A DNA stretch of 64,000 nucleotides from Pseudomonas sp. Choline-02u-1 (lineage in GTDB: Bacteria; Pseudomonadota; Gammaproteobacteria; Pseudomonadales; Pseudomonadaceae), in the NCBI RefSeq assembly GCF_002836515.1, contig NZ_PJBC01000066.1, positions 278,639 through 342,638 of the forward strand, given 5' to 3'. The translations under genes were made by a program, and so were the position numbers. Shown in pieces: positions 16,339-26,053 of the stretch. A model generated the notes under the pieces. It was not told the origin of the DNA, did no database searches, and saw only the letters and a program-made list of their open reading frames with translations. The number at the start of each line of letters is the position of its first letter. Position 1 is the stretch's first letter.

Positions 16339-17329
16339 GGTCTTGCACCCGACGCTCGGCGTCAGCCACGGCTTGCTCCAGTGTTGCGATCTGCTGCGGC
16401 GCTACTTCCGCTGCCTGGGCTTTTTTCAGCTCGGCGCGGCGCATGGCCAGTTGAATCTTGGCTCGCTTGAGTTCGGCGTCGTTGCTCGGGGCAGGGACGA
16501 CGGAAACCGACGGTTGGCTACTTTCCAGGATCGCCAACGCTTGCTCGGCAGTTTCGAAGTGTTGCTGCAGGACGATCAATTGCGACTGTTGCTCGAACGT
16601 CGGCGGATGACCGAAGGCTTTCAGCGATTTGTGCAACTGAGCCCGACTCATCGCTACATCGACCTTGGCCTTCTTCAGCGCCGCATCAGCGCTCGCGGCT
16701 TTTTGCGCACGCACCCGCTCAAGTGCAGCCTGCACCGGGTCAGCGGTCGAAACCTGCGGCTGTGCCGCACGTGCGGCTCGCGCGTCACGTTCAGCCTGCT
16801 TTTGCTGTTCTTCGCGCAGCAAGCGCTGGTTGCGCCGCTCGAAACGCTGGCGCGCGTGGTCACGCTTTTCGGCGCGGGCGCGCTGCTCTTCAAGATCGAA
16901 CGCAAGGCCGCCAACCACAGCAATCGTGTTCGCAGGCAAAGGATGCATTTCGATGCAGTCGACCGGGCAAGGCGCCACGCACAGATCACAACCGGTGCAT
17001 TCATCGATCAGCACGGTGTGCATGAGTTTTGCCGCGCCGACAATGGCATCGACCGGGCAGGCCTGAATGCACTTGGTGCAGCCGATGCATTCAGCCTCGC
17101 GGATGAACGCGATTTGCGGCGGTGCCGGGCCACGGCTGATGTCCAGTTCCAGCACCGGTATTTTCAACAACTCGGCCAGGGTTGCGATGGTTTCCTCGCC
17201 CCCCGGCGGGCACTTGTTGATCGGCTCGCCGTCAACGATGCCTTGCGCATACGGTTTGCACCCAGGATGGCCGCATTTGCCGCATTGGGTCTGCGGTAAA
17301 AGGGCATCGATGCGTTGAATCAGACTCAT
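16325..17329 (-). CDS. rnfB: RnfB-like multi-cluster ferredoxin subunit, soluble form with long tail
   Basis: Iron-sulfur subunit of an Rnf-type complex, 334 residues. An Fe-S domain begins almost at once (QTQCGKCGHPGCKP, cysteines about 16, 19, 24, and 40), followed by two ferredoxin 4Fe-4S motifs, CIGCTKCIQACP (about 82-93) and CTGCDLCVAPCP (about 112-123). The hydrophobic N-terminal anchor usual in RnfB is absent. Residues from about 150 form a long alanine/lysine/arginine/glutamine-rich tail with two copies of an LK[KR]AK[VI]x[VL]AMxRAxL repeat. That tail recalls the C-terminal extension of RnfC, a gene missing from this operon. Start overlaps the rnfA stop (ATGA). Confidence 0.9.
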   Translation of the reverse strand: MSLIQRIDALLPQTQCGKCGHPGCKPYAQGIVDGEPINKCPPGGEETIATLAELLKIPVLELDISRGPAPPQIAFIREAECIGCTKCIQACPVDAIVGAAKLMHTVLIDECTGCDLCVAPCPVDCIEMHPLPANTIAVVGGLAFDLEEQRARAEKRDHARQRFERRNQRLLREEQQKQAERDARAARAAQPQVSTADPVQAALERVRAQKAASADAALKKAKVDVAMSRAQLHKSLKAFGHPPTFEQQSQLIVLQQHFETAEQALAILESSQPSVSVVPAPSNDAELKRAKIQLAMRRAELKKAQAAEVAPQQIATLEQAVADAERRVQDHAAP

Positions 17330-17895
17330 GTTTTGATCAATCCACTGAATCCGAGAAATATCACTGCGATCAGTCCGGCGCTGATCAGATCGATCGGCAG
17401 GCCGCGAAAGGGCAGGGGAATATCGTCATCGGCCGTGCGCTCGCGCAGATCGCTGAACAGGCTGAGCACCAGCCAGAAACCCAGCCCGGCGCCGAGGCTC
17501 AGCGCCGTCGCGTGCAGCAGGCCCTGATCGTTTTGCGCGTTGATCAGCGCCAGTCCGAGTACGCCTGCGTTGCCGAGCAAGAGCGGCCATAATCCATTGA
17601 ACGGCCAATCCGGCAGCTCGCGCGCCAGCAGTTTCAGCAGCGGCGTCATCAACAACACGCTCAACGGCAGAAACACGAACAGGCGCAGCGACTCAAGCTG
17701 CAATGGCAGCAGTATCCAGTGCCAGATCGCGTGCCCGATGACGCCGACAAACACCATCAGGCACAACGTCGCCAATCCAAGCGCATGCACTTGCCGACGA
17801 CTTCCCGCCAACAGCGGATCGACGCCCAGCGGCCAGTGCAACACGAAGTTGTTAAGCAGCGCAGCACTGATCAGCGTTAACACGAGTTCGGTCAT
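17326..17895 (-). CDS. rnfA: RnfA-like membrane subunit, divergent
   Basis: First gene of the operon, an integral membrane subunit of 189 residues (family about 193). It aligns well with RnfA/RsxA (LLNNFVL at 13-19, RERTADDDIPLPFRG, LGFSGLIK at the end). Both cysteines that bind the intramembrane 2Fe-2S cluster in canonical RnfA are replaced: the LGLCP position is D26 (LGVDP), and the TNCAVLG position is A110 (GNAGVLG). Transcription probably starts in 17896-17950. Confidence 0.87.
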   Translation of the reverse strand: MTELVLTLISAALLNNFVLHWPLGVDPLLAGSRRQVHALGLATLCLMVFVGVIGHAIWHWILLPLQLESLRLFVFLPLSVLLMTPLLKLLARELPDWPFNGLWPLLLGNAGVLGLALINAQNDQGLLHATALSLGAGLGFWLVLSLFSDLRERTADDDIPLPFRGLPIDLISAGLIAVIFLGFSGLIKT

Positions 17896-17954
17896 GGTTC
17901 TGCCAGCGAAACGGGCGGGTCTCTTTTAAGGTTAGGCACTGTCGGGCCAGATAT

Positions 17955-17993
17955 GAAAAATCCCACCGGCATGCAAAGCACGTCGGTGGGATC
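17955..17993 (-). terminator. Rho-independent terminator of metG
   Basis: ATCCCACCG/CGGTGGGAT stem (17960-17992) with a T run on the minus strand, just 3' of metG. Confidence 0.88.
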
Positions 17994-18009
17994 GTTTTAC
18001 GGCAAGGCC

Positions 18010-20061
18010 TTACTTGATGCGCTGACCCGGCTTGGCGCCGCTGTCCGGGCTCAGCAAGTAAATCTCTTCACCGCCGGGACCTGCCGCCATCACCATGCCT
18101 TCGGAGATACCGAACTTCATTTTCCGTGGCTTGAGGTTGGCGATCATCATGGTCAGGCGACCGTCGAGTTTGGACGGGTCCGGATACGCGCTCTTGATCC
18201 CGGAGAACACGTTGCGTTGCTCGTCACCGATGTCGAGGGTCAGGCGCAGCAGCTTGTCCGCGCCCTCGACGTGCTCAGCCTTGACGATCAGCGCCACGCG
18301 CAGGTCGATGGCGGCGAACGCGTCGAAATCGATTTCCGGCGACAGCGGATCCTTGGCCAGTTCGCCATTACCCGCAGGTGCGTCAGCGCCGGTGTCGGTC
18401 TGGCTGGCGGTCAGGTCTTCCCTGGAGGCGTCGGTCATGGCTTGCACTTTTACCGGGTCGATGCGGGTCATCAACGGTTTGAACTCATTCAACTGATGGT
18501 TGGCCAGCAGCGTGGTGTGATCGTTCCAGGTCAGCGGTGCGACGTTGAGGAACGCCTCCGCATCGGCGGCGAGCAACGGCAGCACCGGTTTGAGGAAGAT
18601 CACCAACTGGCGGAACAGGTTGATGCCGGTGGCGCAGATCGCCTGGACTTCATCCTGCTTGCCTTCCTGCTTGTTCAGCGACCACGGTGCCTTGTCGGCA
18701 ATCCACGCGTTGGCGCGGTCGGCCAGGGCCATGGTTTCGCGCATGGCACGGGCGAAGTCGCGGGCCTCATAAGCGTCGGCAATGCTCGGTGCAGCGGCGA
18801 GGAAAGCCTCGGTCAGCTCCGGCGCGGCATTGTGGTCGACCAGCAGACCACCGTTGCCCTTGTGGATGAAACCGGCGCAACGGCTGGCGATGTTGACCAC
18901 TTTGCCGACCAGGTCGGAGTTGACCTTCTGCACGAAATCTTCGAGGTTCAGGTCGAGGTCATCGACGCCACGGCCAAGCTTGGCCGCGTAGTAGTAGCGC
19001 AGGTATTCCGGTGACAGGTGATCCAGGTACGTGCGGGCCTTGATGAAGGTGCCGCGCGACTTGGACATTTTCTGGCCGTTGACGGTCAGGTAGCCGTGCA
19101 CGTTGATCGCGGTCGGCTTGCGGAAGCCGGCGCCTTCAAGCATCGCGGGCCAGAACAGCGCGTGGAAATTGACGATGTCCTTGCCGATGAAGTGATACAG
19201 CTCGGCAGTCGAATCCTTGCCCCAGAACGCGTCGAAATCCAGCGCAGGCGTGCGGTTGCAGAGGTTCTTGAAGCTGGCCATGTAGCCGATCGGCGCATCC
19301 AGCCACACGTAGAAATATTTGCCCGGCTCGCCCGGAATCTCGAAGCCGAAGTACGGCGCATCGCGGGAGATGTCCCACTGTTGCAGGCCGGCATCGAGCC
19401 ATTCGGCGATCTTGTTGGCCACGGCGTCCTGCAGCGCGCCACTGCGGGTCCAGGCCTGCAGCATGTCCTGGAAGTCCGGCAGCTTGAAGAAGAAGTGCTG
19501 GGAATCCTTGAGCACCGGGGTGGCGCCGGAGATCGCCGATTTCGGATCCTTCAGGTCGGTCGGTGCGTAGGTCGCGCCGCATTTTTCGCAGTTGTCGCCG
19601 TACTGGTCTTCGGTGCCGCATTTCGGGCAGGTGCCCTTGATGAAGCGGTCGGCCAGGAACATTTTCTTTTCCGGGTCGAAATACTGGGTGATCGAGCGCT
19701 GGGCGATGTGCCCGGCGTCACGCAGCTTGAGGTAGATCTGGCTCGACAGCTCACGGTTTTCTTCGGCGTGAGTGGAGTGGAAATTGTCGAAATCGACCAG
19801 GAAGTCGGCAAAGTCGGCGCTGTGTTCAGCCTGCACATTGGCGATCAGTTGTTCCGGGGTGATGCCTTCCTTTTCTGCGCGCAGCATGATCGCCGAACCG
19901 TGGGCGTCGTCGGCGCAGACATAGATGCATTGGTTGCCGCGATGCTTCTGGAAGCGCACCCACATATCGGTCTGGATGTATTCCAGCATGTGGCCAAGGT
20001 GGATCGAACCGTTGGCGTAGGGCAGGGCGCTGGTGACGAGGATCTTGCGTGGCTCGGACAT
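18010..20061 (-). CDS. metG: Methionine-tRNA ligase
   Basis: Class I aminoacyl-tRNA synthetase, 683 residues. HLGH at residues 21-24 is the HIGH signature; KMSKSRG is the second signature. A zinc knuckle is visible in CPKCGTEDQYGDNCEKCG (about residues 146-163). The C-terminal tRNA-binding/dimerisation domain (from about 575, IDFDAFAAIDLRV to KPGQRIK) is present, so the gene is full length. Divergent from apbC. Confidence 0.98.
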   Translation of the reverse strand: MSEPRKILVTSALPYANGSIHLGHMLEYIQTDMWVRFQKHRGNQCIYVCADDAHGSAIMLRAEKEGITPEQLIANVQAEHSADFADFLVDFDNFHSTHAEENRELSSQIYLKLRDAGHIAQRSITQYFDPEKKMFLADRFIKGTCPKCGTEDQYGDNCEKCGATYAPTDLKDPKSAISGATPVLKDSQHFFFKLPDFQDMLQAWTRSGALQDAVANKIAEWLDAGLQQWDISRDAPYFGFEIPGEPGKYFYVWLDAPIGYMASFKNLCNRTPALDFDAFWGKDSTAELYHFIGKDIVNFHALFWPAMLEGAGFRKPTAINVHGYLTVNGQKMSKSRGTFIKARTYLDHLSPEYLRYYYAAKLGRGVDDLDLNLEDFVQKVNSDLVGKVVNIASRCAGFIHKGNGGLLVDHNAAPELTEAFLAAAPSIADAYEARDFARAMRETMALADRANAWIADKAPWSLNKQEGKQDEVQAICATGINLFRQLVIFLKPVLPLLAADAEAFLNVAPLTWNDHTTLLANHQLNEFKPLMTRIDPVKVQAMTDASREDLTASQTDTGADAPAGNGELAKDPLSPEIDFDAFAAIDLRVALIVKAEHVEGADKLLRLTLDIGDEQRNVFSGIKSAYPDPSKLDGRLTMMIANLKPRKMKFGISEGMVMAAGPGGEEIYLLSPDSGAKPGQRIK

Positions 20062-20216
20062 GTAGGGCTTCGCTACTTGATGAAACGGAGGTCGGCCACT
20101 ATAAAGCGCCGGACAAGATATTTCACCCCTGCAAATCGTTGCCGGGCATGCCGTCCGGAGGATAGAAGGGGTAGGATAGCCGCCATCTTTTCCCAGTCTT
20201 GTTATCGGAGTTGCCC

Positions 20217-21311
20217 ATGAGCGCCGTCACTCGCGCAGCGGTGGAAGCCGTCCTCAGCCAATACACCGACCCTTACCTGAACCAGGACCCGGTCAGCGCC
20301 GGTTGCGTGAAAAACATCGAGATCATCGGTGACCGCGTCAATGTGCAGCTGGAAATCGGTTACGCCGCCGGACTGTTCAAGAGCGGTTGGGCGCAATTGC
20401 TGCAACTGGCCATCGAAAACATCGACGGCGTGGTCATCGCTCGCGTCGAGGTCAACAGCGTGATCGCCGCGCATAAGGCCCAGGCGCAGATTCCGGGGCT
20501 GGCCAACGTCAAGAACGTCGTCGCCGTCGCTTCCGGCAAGGGTGGCGTAGGCAAATCCACCACCGCTGCCAACCTCGCACTGGCGCTGGCGCGTGAAGGC
20601 GCCAAGGTGGGGATTCTCGACGCCGATATCTACGGCCCGAGCCAGGGCATCATGTTCGGCATCCCCGAGCGCACCCGCCCGGAGGTCAGGGACCAGAAAT
20701 GGTTTGTGCCGCTCAAGGCTCACGGTGTGGAAGTCATGTCGATGGCTTTTCTGACCGACGACAACACGCCGATGGTCTGGCGCGGGCCGATGGTCTCCGG
20801 GGCGTTGCTGCAACTGGTCACGCAAACCGCGTGGGGCGATCTGGATTATCTGGTCATCGACATGCCACCAGGCACCGGCGACATTCAACTGACCCTGGCA
20901 CAGAAAGTCCCGGTGGCGGGCGCGGTGATCGTCACCACGCCGCAGGATCTGGCGCTGCTCGACGCACGCAAAGGCGTGGAAATGTTCCGCAAGGTCAACA
21001 TTCCGGTGTTGGGCGTGGTGGAAAACATGGCCGTGCACATCTGCTCGAACTGCGGACATGCCGAGCATCTGTTCGGCGAAGGCGGCGGCGAAAAGTTGGC
21101 CACCCAGTACGGTGTCGAACTGCTGGCCTCGCTGCCGCTGTCGATGCTGATCCGCGAACAGGCCGATGGCGGCAAGCCGACGGTGATCGCCGAGCCGGAC
21201 AGCCAGATCGCCATGGTTTACCAGGAACTGGCCCGCCACGTCGGCGCGCGGATCGTGCTGCAGGAAGCGGCGACGCCGGCGATGCCGAATATCACCATCA
21301 GCGACGATTGA
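20217..21311 (+). CDS. apbC: Iron-sulfur cluster carrier ATPase Mrp/ApbC
   Basis: Cytoplasmic P-loop protein that holds and transfers Fe-S clusters. 364 residues: N-terminal DUF59/MIP18-like domain (1-90), then the deviant Walker A SGKGGVGKST (about 108-117), VIDMPPGTGD and the cluster-binding pair CSNC near residue 278. Start ATG 20217 has GGAG seven bases upstream; an in-frame start six codons earlier was not used. Divergent from metG, the usual Pseudomonas arrangement. Confidence 0.95.
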   Translation: MSAVTRAAVEAVLSQYTDPYLNQDPVSAGCVKNIEIIGDRVNVQLEIGYAAGLFKSGWAQLLQLAIENIDGVVIARVEVNSVIAAHKAQAQIPGLANVKNVVAVASGKGGVGKSTTAANLALALAREGAKVGILDADIYGPSQGIMFGIPERTRPEVRDQKWFVPLKAHGVEVMSMAFLTDDNTPMVWRGPMVSGALLQLVTQTAWGDLDYLVIDMPPGTGDIQLTLAQKVPVAGAVIVTTPQDLALLDARKGVEMFRKVNIPVLGVVENMAVHICSNCGHAEHLFGEGGGEKLATQYGVELLASLPLSMLIREQADGGKPTVIAEPDSQIAMVYQELARHVGARIVLQEAATPAMPNITISDD

Positions 21312-21325
21312 TCAGCGTCGCCTGC

Positions 21326-21410
21326 AAAAAGATCGCAGCCTCGCTTCGCTCGTCAGCTCCTACACATTTGCCGTAGGAGCTGACGAGCGGAGCGAGGCTG
21401 CGATCTTTTG
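21326..21410. repeat. Dispersed inverted repeat, GTAGGAGCTG family, variant core
   Basis: Arms GATCGCAGCC...GAGCTCCTAC pattern and its complement GTAGGAGCTGACGAGCGGAG face each other around a short loop. The outer sequence (AAAAGATCGCAGCC and GGCTGCGATCTTTT) matches other copies in the window, but the centre is ACGAGCGGAGCGAGG instead of CCGAAGG. Confidence 0.9.
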
Positions 21411-21418
21411 ACTTTGCT

Positions 21419-22177
21419 TTAGATTCGCAACCCGCCATCCATCTCCAGAATCCGCCCGGTGTAATAGTCGTTTTCGAAGATGTACGCCGCCGAATGGGCG
21501 ATCTCTTGCGGTTTGCCCATGCGCTTGAGCGGGATGCCCGAGGTCATTTTCTCCAGCGCTTCGGGTTTCATGCCCAGGGTCATTTCGGTTTCGATGAAGC
21601 CCGGCGCGATGCCGGCCACGCGAATGCCGTAACGCGCCAGCTCCTTGGCCCAGGTCACGGTCGCTGCGGCGACACCGGCCTTGGCCGCGGAATAGTTGGT
21701 CTGGCCGACGTTGCCGGCGCGGGAGATCGACGAGATGTTGATAATCGCGCCGCTGTTCTTCAACTCGACCATTTTCGCCGCCACCTCACGGGTGCACAGG
21801 AAGACGCCGGTCAGGTTCACATCGATGACTGCCTGCCACTGGGCCAGGCTCATTTTGCTCATTTCGCCGTCCTTGACCTTCAGCAACAGGCCGTCACGCA
21901 GAATCCCGGCGTTGTTGATCAGACCGTGAATCGCGCCAAAGTCAGCGGCAACCTGGGCGACCATGTGCTCGACCTGCTCTTCATTGGCGACGTTGCACAG
22001 ATAGCTGCGCGCCTCGACGCCCCTGGCTTTGCACGCGGCGACGGCGTCGTCGAGCTTTTCCTGATTCAGATCGACCAGCGCGAGCTTCGCACCTTTGCCG
22101 GCGAAGTACTCGGCCATGGAGCGGCCCAAACCCTGGCAACCGCCGGTGATAATGATTACTTTGTCGTTGAGTTGCAT
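21419..22177 (-). CDS. SDR-family 3-oxoacyl-ACP reductase-like protein (FabG-like)
   Basis: Short-chain dehydrogenase, 252 residues, NAD(P)H-dependent. Rossmann glycine motif TGGCQGLGRS near the N-terminus, NNAG at about residue 92, and the catalytic Ser and YSAAK motif around 155-170. Start MQLNDKVIII at 22177 was chosen; a longer in-frame start adds 50 low-complexity residues with no family match. An LVDLN after beta-2 hints at NAD preference. Substrate unknown; it stands alone. Confidence 0.93.
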   Translation of the reverse strand: MQLNDKVIIITGGCQGLGRSMAEYFAGKGAKLALVDLNQEKLDDAVAACKARGVEARSYLCNVANEEQVEHMVAQVAADFGAIHGLINNAGILRDGLLLKVKDGEMSKMSLAQWQAVIDVNLTGVFLCTREVAAKMVELKNSGAIINISSISRAGNVGQTNYSAAKAGVAAATVTWAKELARYGIRVAGIAPGFIETEMTLGMKPEALEKMTSGIPLKRMGKPQEIAHSAAYIFENDYYTGRILEMDGGLRI

Positions 22178-22338
22178 GTGCGTGCCCCGAGTGCTGGTCT
22201 GATGGTTTTTATTCTTGGCGGCTCCCGTTCCGCCCCGGCCATGGCTGGGTCGCGCAGAAGCATTGCCCGATGGCGTGGCCGACCTGTTGTCGTGCGCCTG
22301 TCCGTTTTTTCGACGGATTCTATTCAAGGAGTCATAAA

Positions 22339-23064
22339 TTGAGCGTTGAAGGGGCGAAGAATGCCCGAGAATTGCTTCTCAAGGAATACCGTGGAGTGCT
22401 CTCGACCCACTCCAAATCGATGCCCGGTTTCCCGTTCGGCTCCGTGGTTCCCTATTGCCTGGATGAGCAGGGCCGGCCGCTGATCCTCATCAGCCGTATC
22501 GCCCAGCACACCCACAACCTGCAAAAAGACCCGAAGTGCTCGATGCTGGTCGGCGAGCGCGAGGCCGACGATGTACAGGCGGTCGGGCGTCTGACGTATC
22601 TGGCCGAGGCGCAAAAGCTTGAAGACCCGACCGCCATCGAGTCAGCCGCCGAGCGTTACTACCGCTATTTCCCCGACTCGCAGAATTATCACCAGGCCCA
22701 CGATTTCGATTTTTGGGTACTCAATCCGGTGCGCCACCGCTACATCGGCGGGTTCGGCGCGATCCACTGGATCGACGATCTGACCTTGGCCAACCCGTTC
22801 GCCGGCAAGGCCGAAATCAGCATGGTCGAGCACATGAACAGCGATCACGCCAAGGCCATCGCCCATTACGTCGAGCTCGCCGGGCTGCCAGGCAATGTGC
22901 CGGCACAACTGGCCGGGGTCGACAGCGAAGGGATGCATTTACGCATCGGTCAGGCGTTGTACTGGCTAGGCTTCCCAAGCCCTTGCAATACGCCGACACA
23001 CGTGCGCGAAGCCTTGGTTTCATTGGCTCACGCCGAGGTCTGGCCAAAAAAAGCGGATTCTTAA
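22339..23064 (+). CDS. HugZ-like pyridoxamine-oxidase-fold protein with DUF2470 domain
   Basis: 241 residues. N-terminal split-barrel flavin/haem-binding fold (VPYCLDEQGRPLILIS, QKDPKCSMLV) and C-terminal DUF2470 helical domain starting VEHMNSDHAKAIAHY, the arrangement of HugZ/HutZ haem-degrading proteins and their relatives. TTG at 22339 was chosen because AAGGA sits eight bases upstream; an in-frame ATG at 22270 would extend into divergent promoter DNA. Whether it degrades haem cannot be told from sequence; the family also contains flavin-binding members. Confidence 0.88.
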   Translation: MSVEGAKNARELLLKEYRGVLSTHSKSMPGFPFGSVVPYCLDEQGRPLILISRIAQHTHNLQKDPKCSMLVGEREADDVQAVGRLTYLAEAQKLEDPTAIESAAERYYRYFPDSQNYHQAHDFDFWVLNPVRHRYIGGFGAIHWIDDLTLANPFAGKAEISMVEHMNSDHAKAIAHYVELAGLPGNVPAQLAGVDSEGMHLRIGQALYWLGFPSPCNTPTHVREALVSLAHAEVWPKKADS

Positions 23065-23135
23065 GGTTGAATTCACGCAAGGGCGACGTCATCTAAGGCT
23101 TACTGCAAGGCATTTCTTGCGTTGAGGACATTTTG

Positions 23136-23612
23136 ATGCGCCCTTTTCTGTTGCTCTTTCTGCTGTTTCCAGTGCTGGAGCTGTTCGTATTCGTCAAAGT
23201 GGCAGGGGCGATCGGGTTCTTCCCGGCCCTGCTGCTGATCATTCTCGGCTCGATGTTCGGCGTGTTCGTGCTGCGCGTCGCCGGCCTGGCCACGGCACTG
23301 CGTGCCCGGGAAAGCCTGAACCGCGGCGAATTGCCCGCGCAAACCATGCTCGAAGGCCTGATGCTGGCGTTGGCCGGTGGCCTGTTGATCATTCCCGGGT
23401 TCATCAGTGACGTCGTCGGTCTGGTGATGCTGTTGCCGGTCACCCGGCGTCTGCTGGCGAACAAGATGCGCCAGCGCGCCGAAGACCAGGCCATGCGCCA
23501 GCGCGCCTTCGCCGATGACCTGCAGCCGCGTGGCGGGCCGGCGCCGCGCGAGCCGCTGGGCCGTGAGCCGAATGTGATCGAAGGCGAGTTCGAACACCGC
23601 GACCACAAGTAA
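23136..23612 (+). CDS. fxsA: FxsA family membrane protein
   Basis: 158-residue inner-membrane protein. Hydrophobic segments at about 3-20, 25-45 and 72-100; conserved start MRPFLLLFLLFPVLELFVF. Hydrophilic C-terminal tail rich in arginine and proline. GAGGA lies eight bases before ATG 23136 (a TTG immediately before it is disregarded). In E. coli FxsA suppresses F-factor exclusion of phage T7; its normal role is unclear. Upstream of groESL as in P. aeruginosa. Confidence 0.93.
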   Translation: MRPFLLLFLLFPVLELFVFVKVAGAIGFFPALLLIILGSMFGVFVLRVAGLATALRARESLNRGELPAQTMLEGLMLALAGGLLIIPGFISDVVGLVMLLPVTRRLLANKMRQRAEDQAMRQRAFADDLQPRGGPAPREPLGREPNVIEGEFEHRDHK

Positions 23613-23624
23613 CATCAGCCTCGA

Positions 23625-23646
23625 CACGGCACCTTCGGGTGCCGTG
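23625..23646 (+). terminator. Probable terminator hairpin after fxsA
   Basis: Perfect stem CACGGCACC-TTCG-GGTGCCGTG with a stable UUCG loop, 13 bp after the fxsA stop. The T run after it is weak (CTCGTTTAT). Confidence 0.7.
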
Positions 23647-23700
23647 CTCGTTTATGGCTGTTATTCACCGTGCCTGGATGAAAAATTTTTTCGGCCAGCC

Positions 23701-23728
23701 CTTGTAATCGGCTTGTACGCCCCTATGT
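23701..23728 (+). promoter_or_regulatory. Candidate sigma-32 heat-shock promoter of groESL
   Basis: CTTGTA (23701-23706), a 13-bp spacer and CCCCTATGT (23720-23728) closely match the RpoH consensus CTTGAA-N13-CCCCATnT. It lies about 140 bp upstream of groES, where heat-shock promoters of this operon are found. Confidence 0.75.
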
Positions 23729-23870
23729 ATCGGTCACCGAAAGGTTTCCGGTATTCAACCGGACAGACTTGCGCGGTTCGCTCGACGAGCCGCACCCGGC
23801 ACAGGCCGGATTTGTTAAACCCGCCGGGACTACACCGGCCGATGAAAACCACAATTAGGAGAGATCGACA

Positions 23871-24164
23871 ATGAAGCTTCGTCCTCTGCATGACCGCGTC
23901 GTCATCCGTCGCAGCGAAGAAGAAAAGAAAACCGCTGGCGGTATCGTCCTGCCAGGTTCGGCTGCTGAAAAAGCCAACCACGGTGTGATTCTCGCTGTAG
24001 GCCCGGGCAAAGCTCTGGAAAACGGTGAAGTGCGTGCACTGTCCGTGAAGGAAGGCGACAAGGTTGTGTTCGGTCCTTACTCCGGCAGCAACACTGTGAA
24101 AGTCGATGGCGAAGACCTGCTGGTAATGAGCGAGAACGAAATTCTCGCGGTTATCGAAGGCTGA
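23871..24164 (+). CDS. groES: Co-chaperonin GroES
   Basis: 97-residue lid of the GroEL-GroES folding machine. Conserved start MKLRPLHDRVVIRR and the mobile-loop region EEKKTAGGIVLPG are present. AGGAGA precedes the ATG. Followed after 51 bp by groEL in the usual operon, downstream of a likely sigma-32 promoter. Confidence 0.98.
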   Translation: MKLRPLHDRVVIRRSEEEKKTAGGIVLPGSAAEKANHGVILAVGPGKALENGEVRALSVKEGDKVVFGPYSGSNTVKVDGEDLLVMSENEILAVIEG

Positions 24165-24215
24165 TAAATCCCGTTCATTTTCCCGTTACTACAAAGTATT
24201 TAAGGAATATCGATC

Positions 24216-25862
<1,647 letters not shown>

Positions 25863-25885
25863 GCCAGCCCTGGCCCTGTAACGCA

Positions 25886-25920
25886 AAACCCCGCTGGCGA
25901 AAGTCAGCGGGGTTTTTTAT
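25886..25920 (+). terminator. Rho-independent terminator of groESL
   Basis: ACCCCGCTG-GCGAAAGT-CAGCGGGGT stem followed by TTTTTT, 23 bp after groEL. Confidence 0.92.
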
Positions 25921-25948
25921 TGCCTGGATTTCAGGGTTGGCCCAAAAC

Positions 25949-26042
25949 CCTGTGGGAGCGGGCTTGCTCGCGCAAGCGGTGTGTCATTCGACAGGCGCAT
26001 TGACTGGCAGGACGCCTTCGCGAGCAAGCCCGCTCCCACAGG
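25949..26042. repeat. Paired REP element (REPIN-like)
   Basis: CCTGTGGGAGCGGGCTTGCT and its inverted copy ending in CGCTCCCACAGG flank a roughly 35-bp spacer. Sits between the ends of the convergent groEL and PAP2 genes. Confidence 0.92.
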
Positions 26043-26053
26043 TTGATGTGTAT

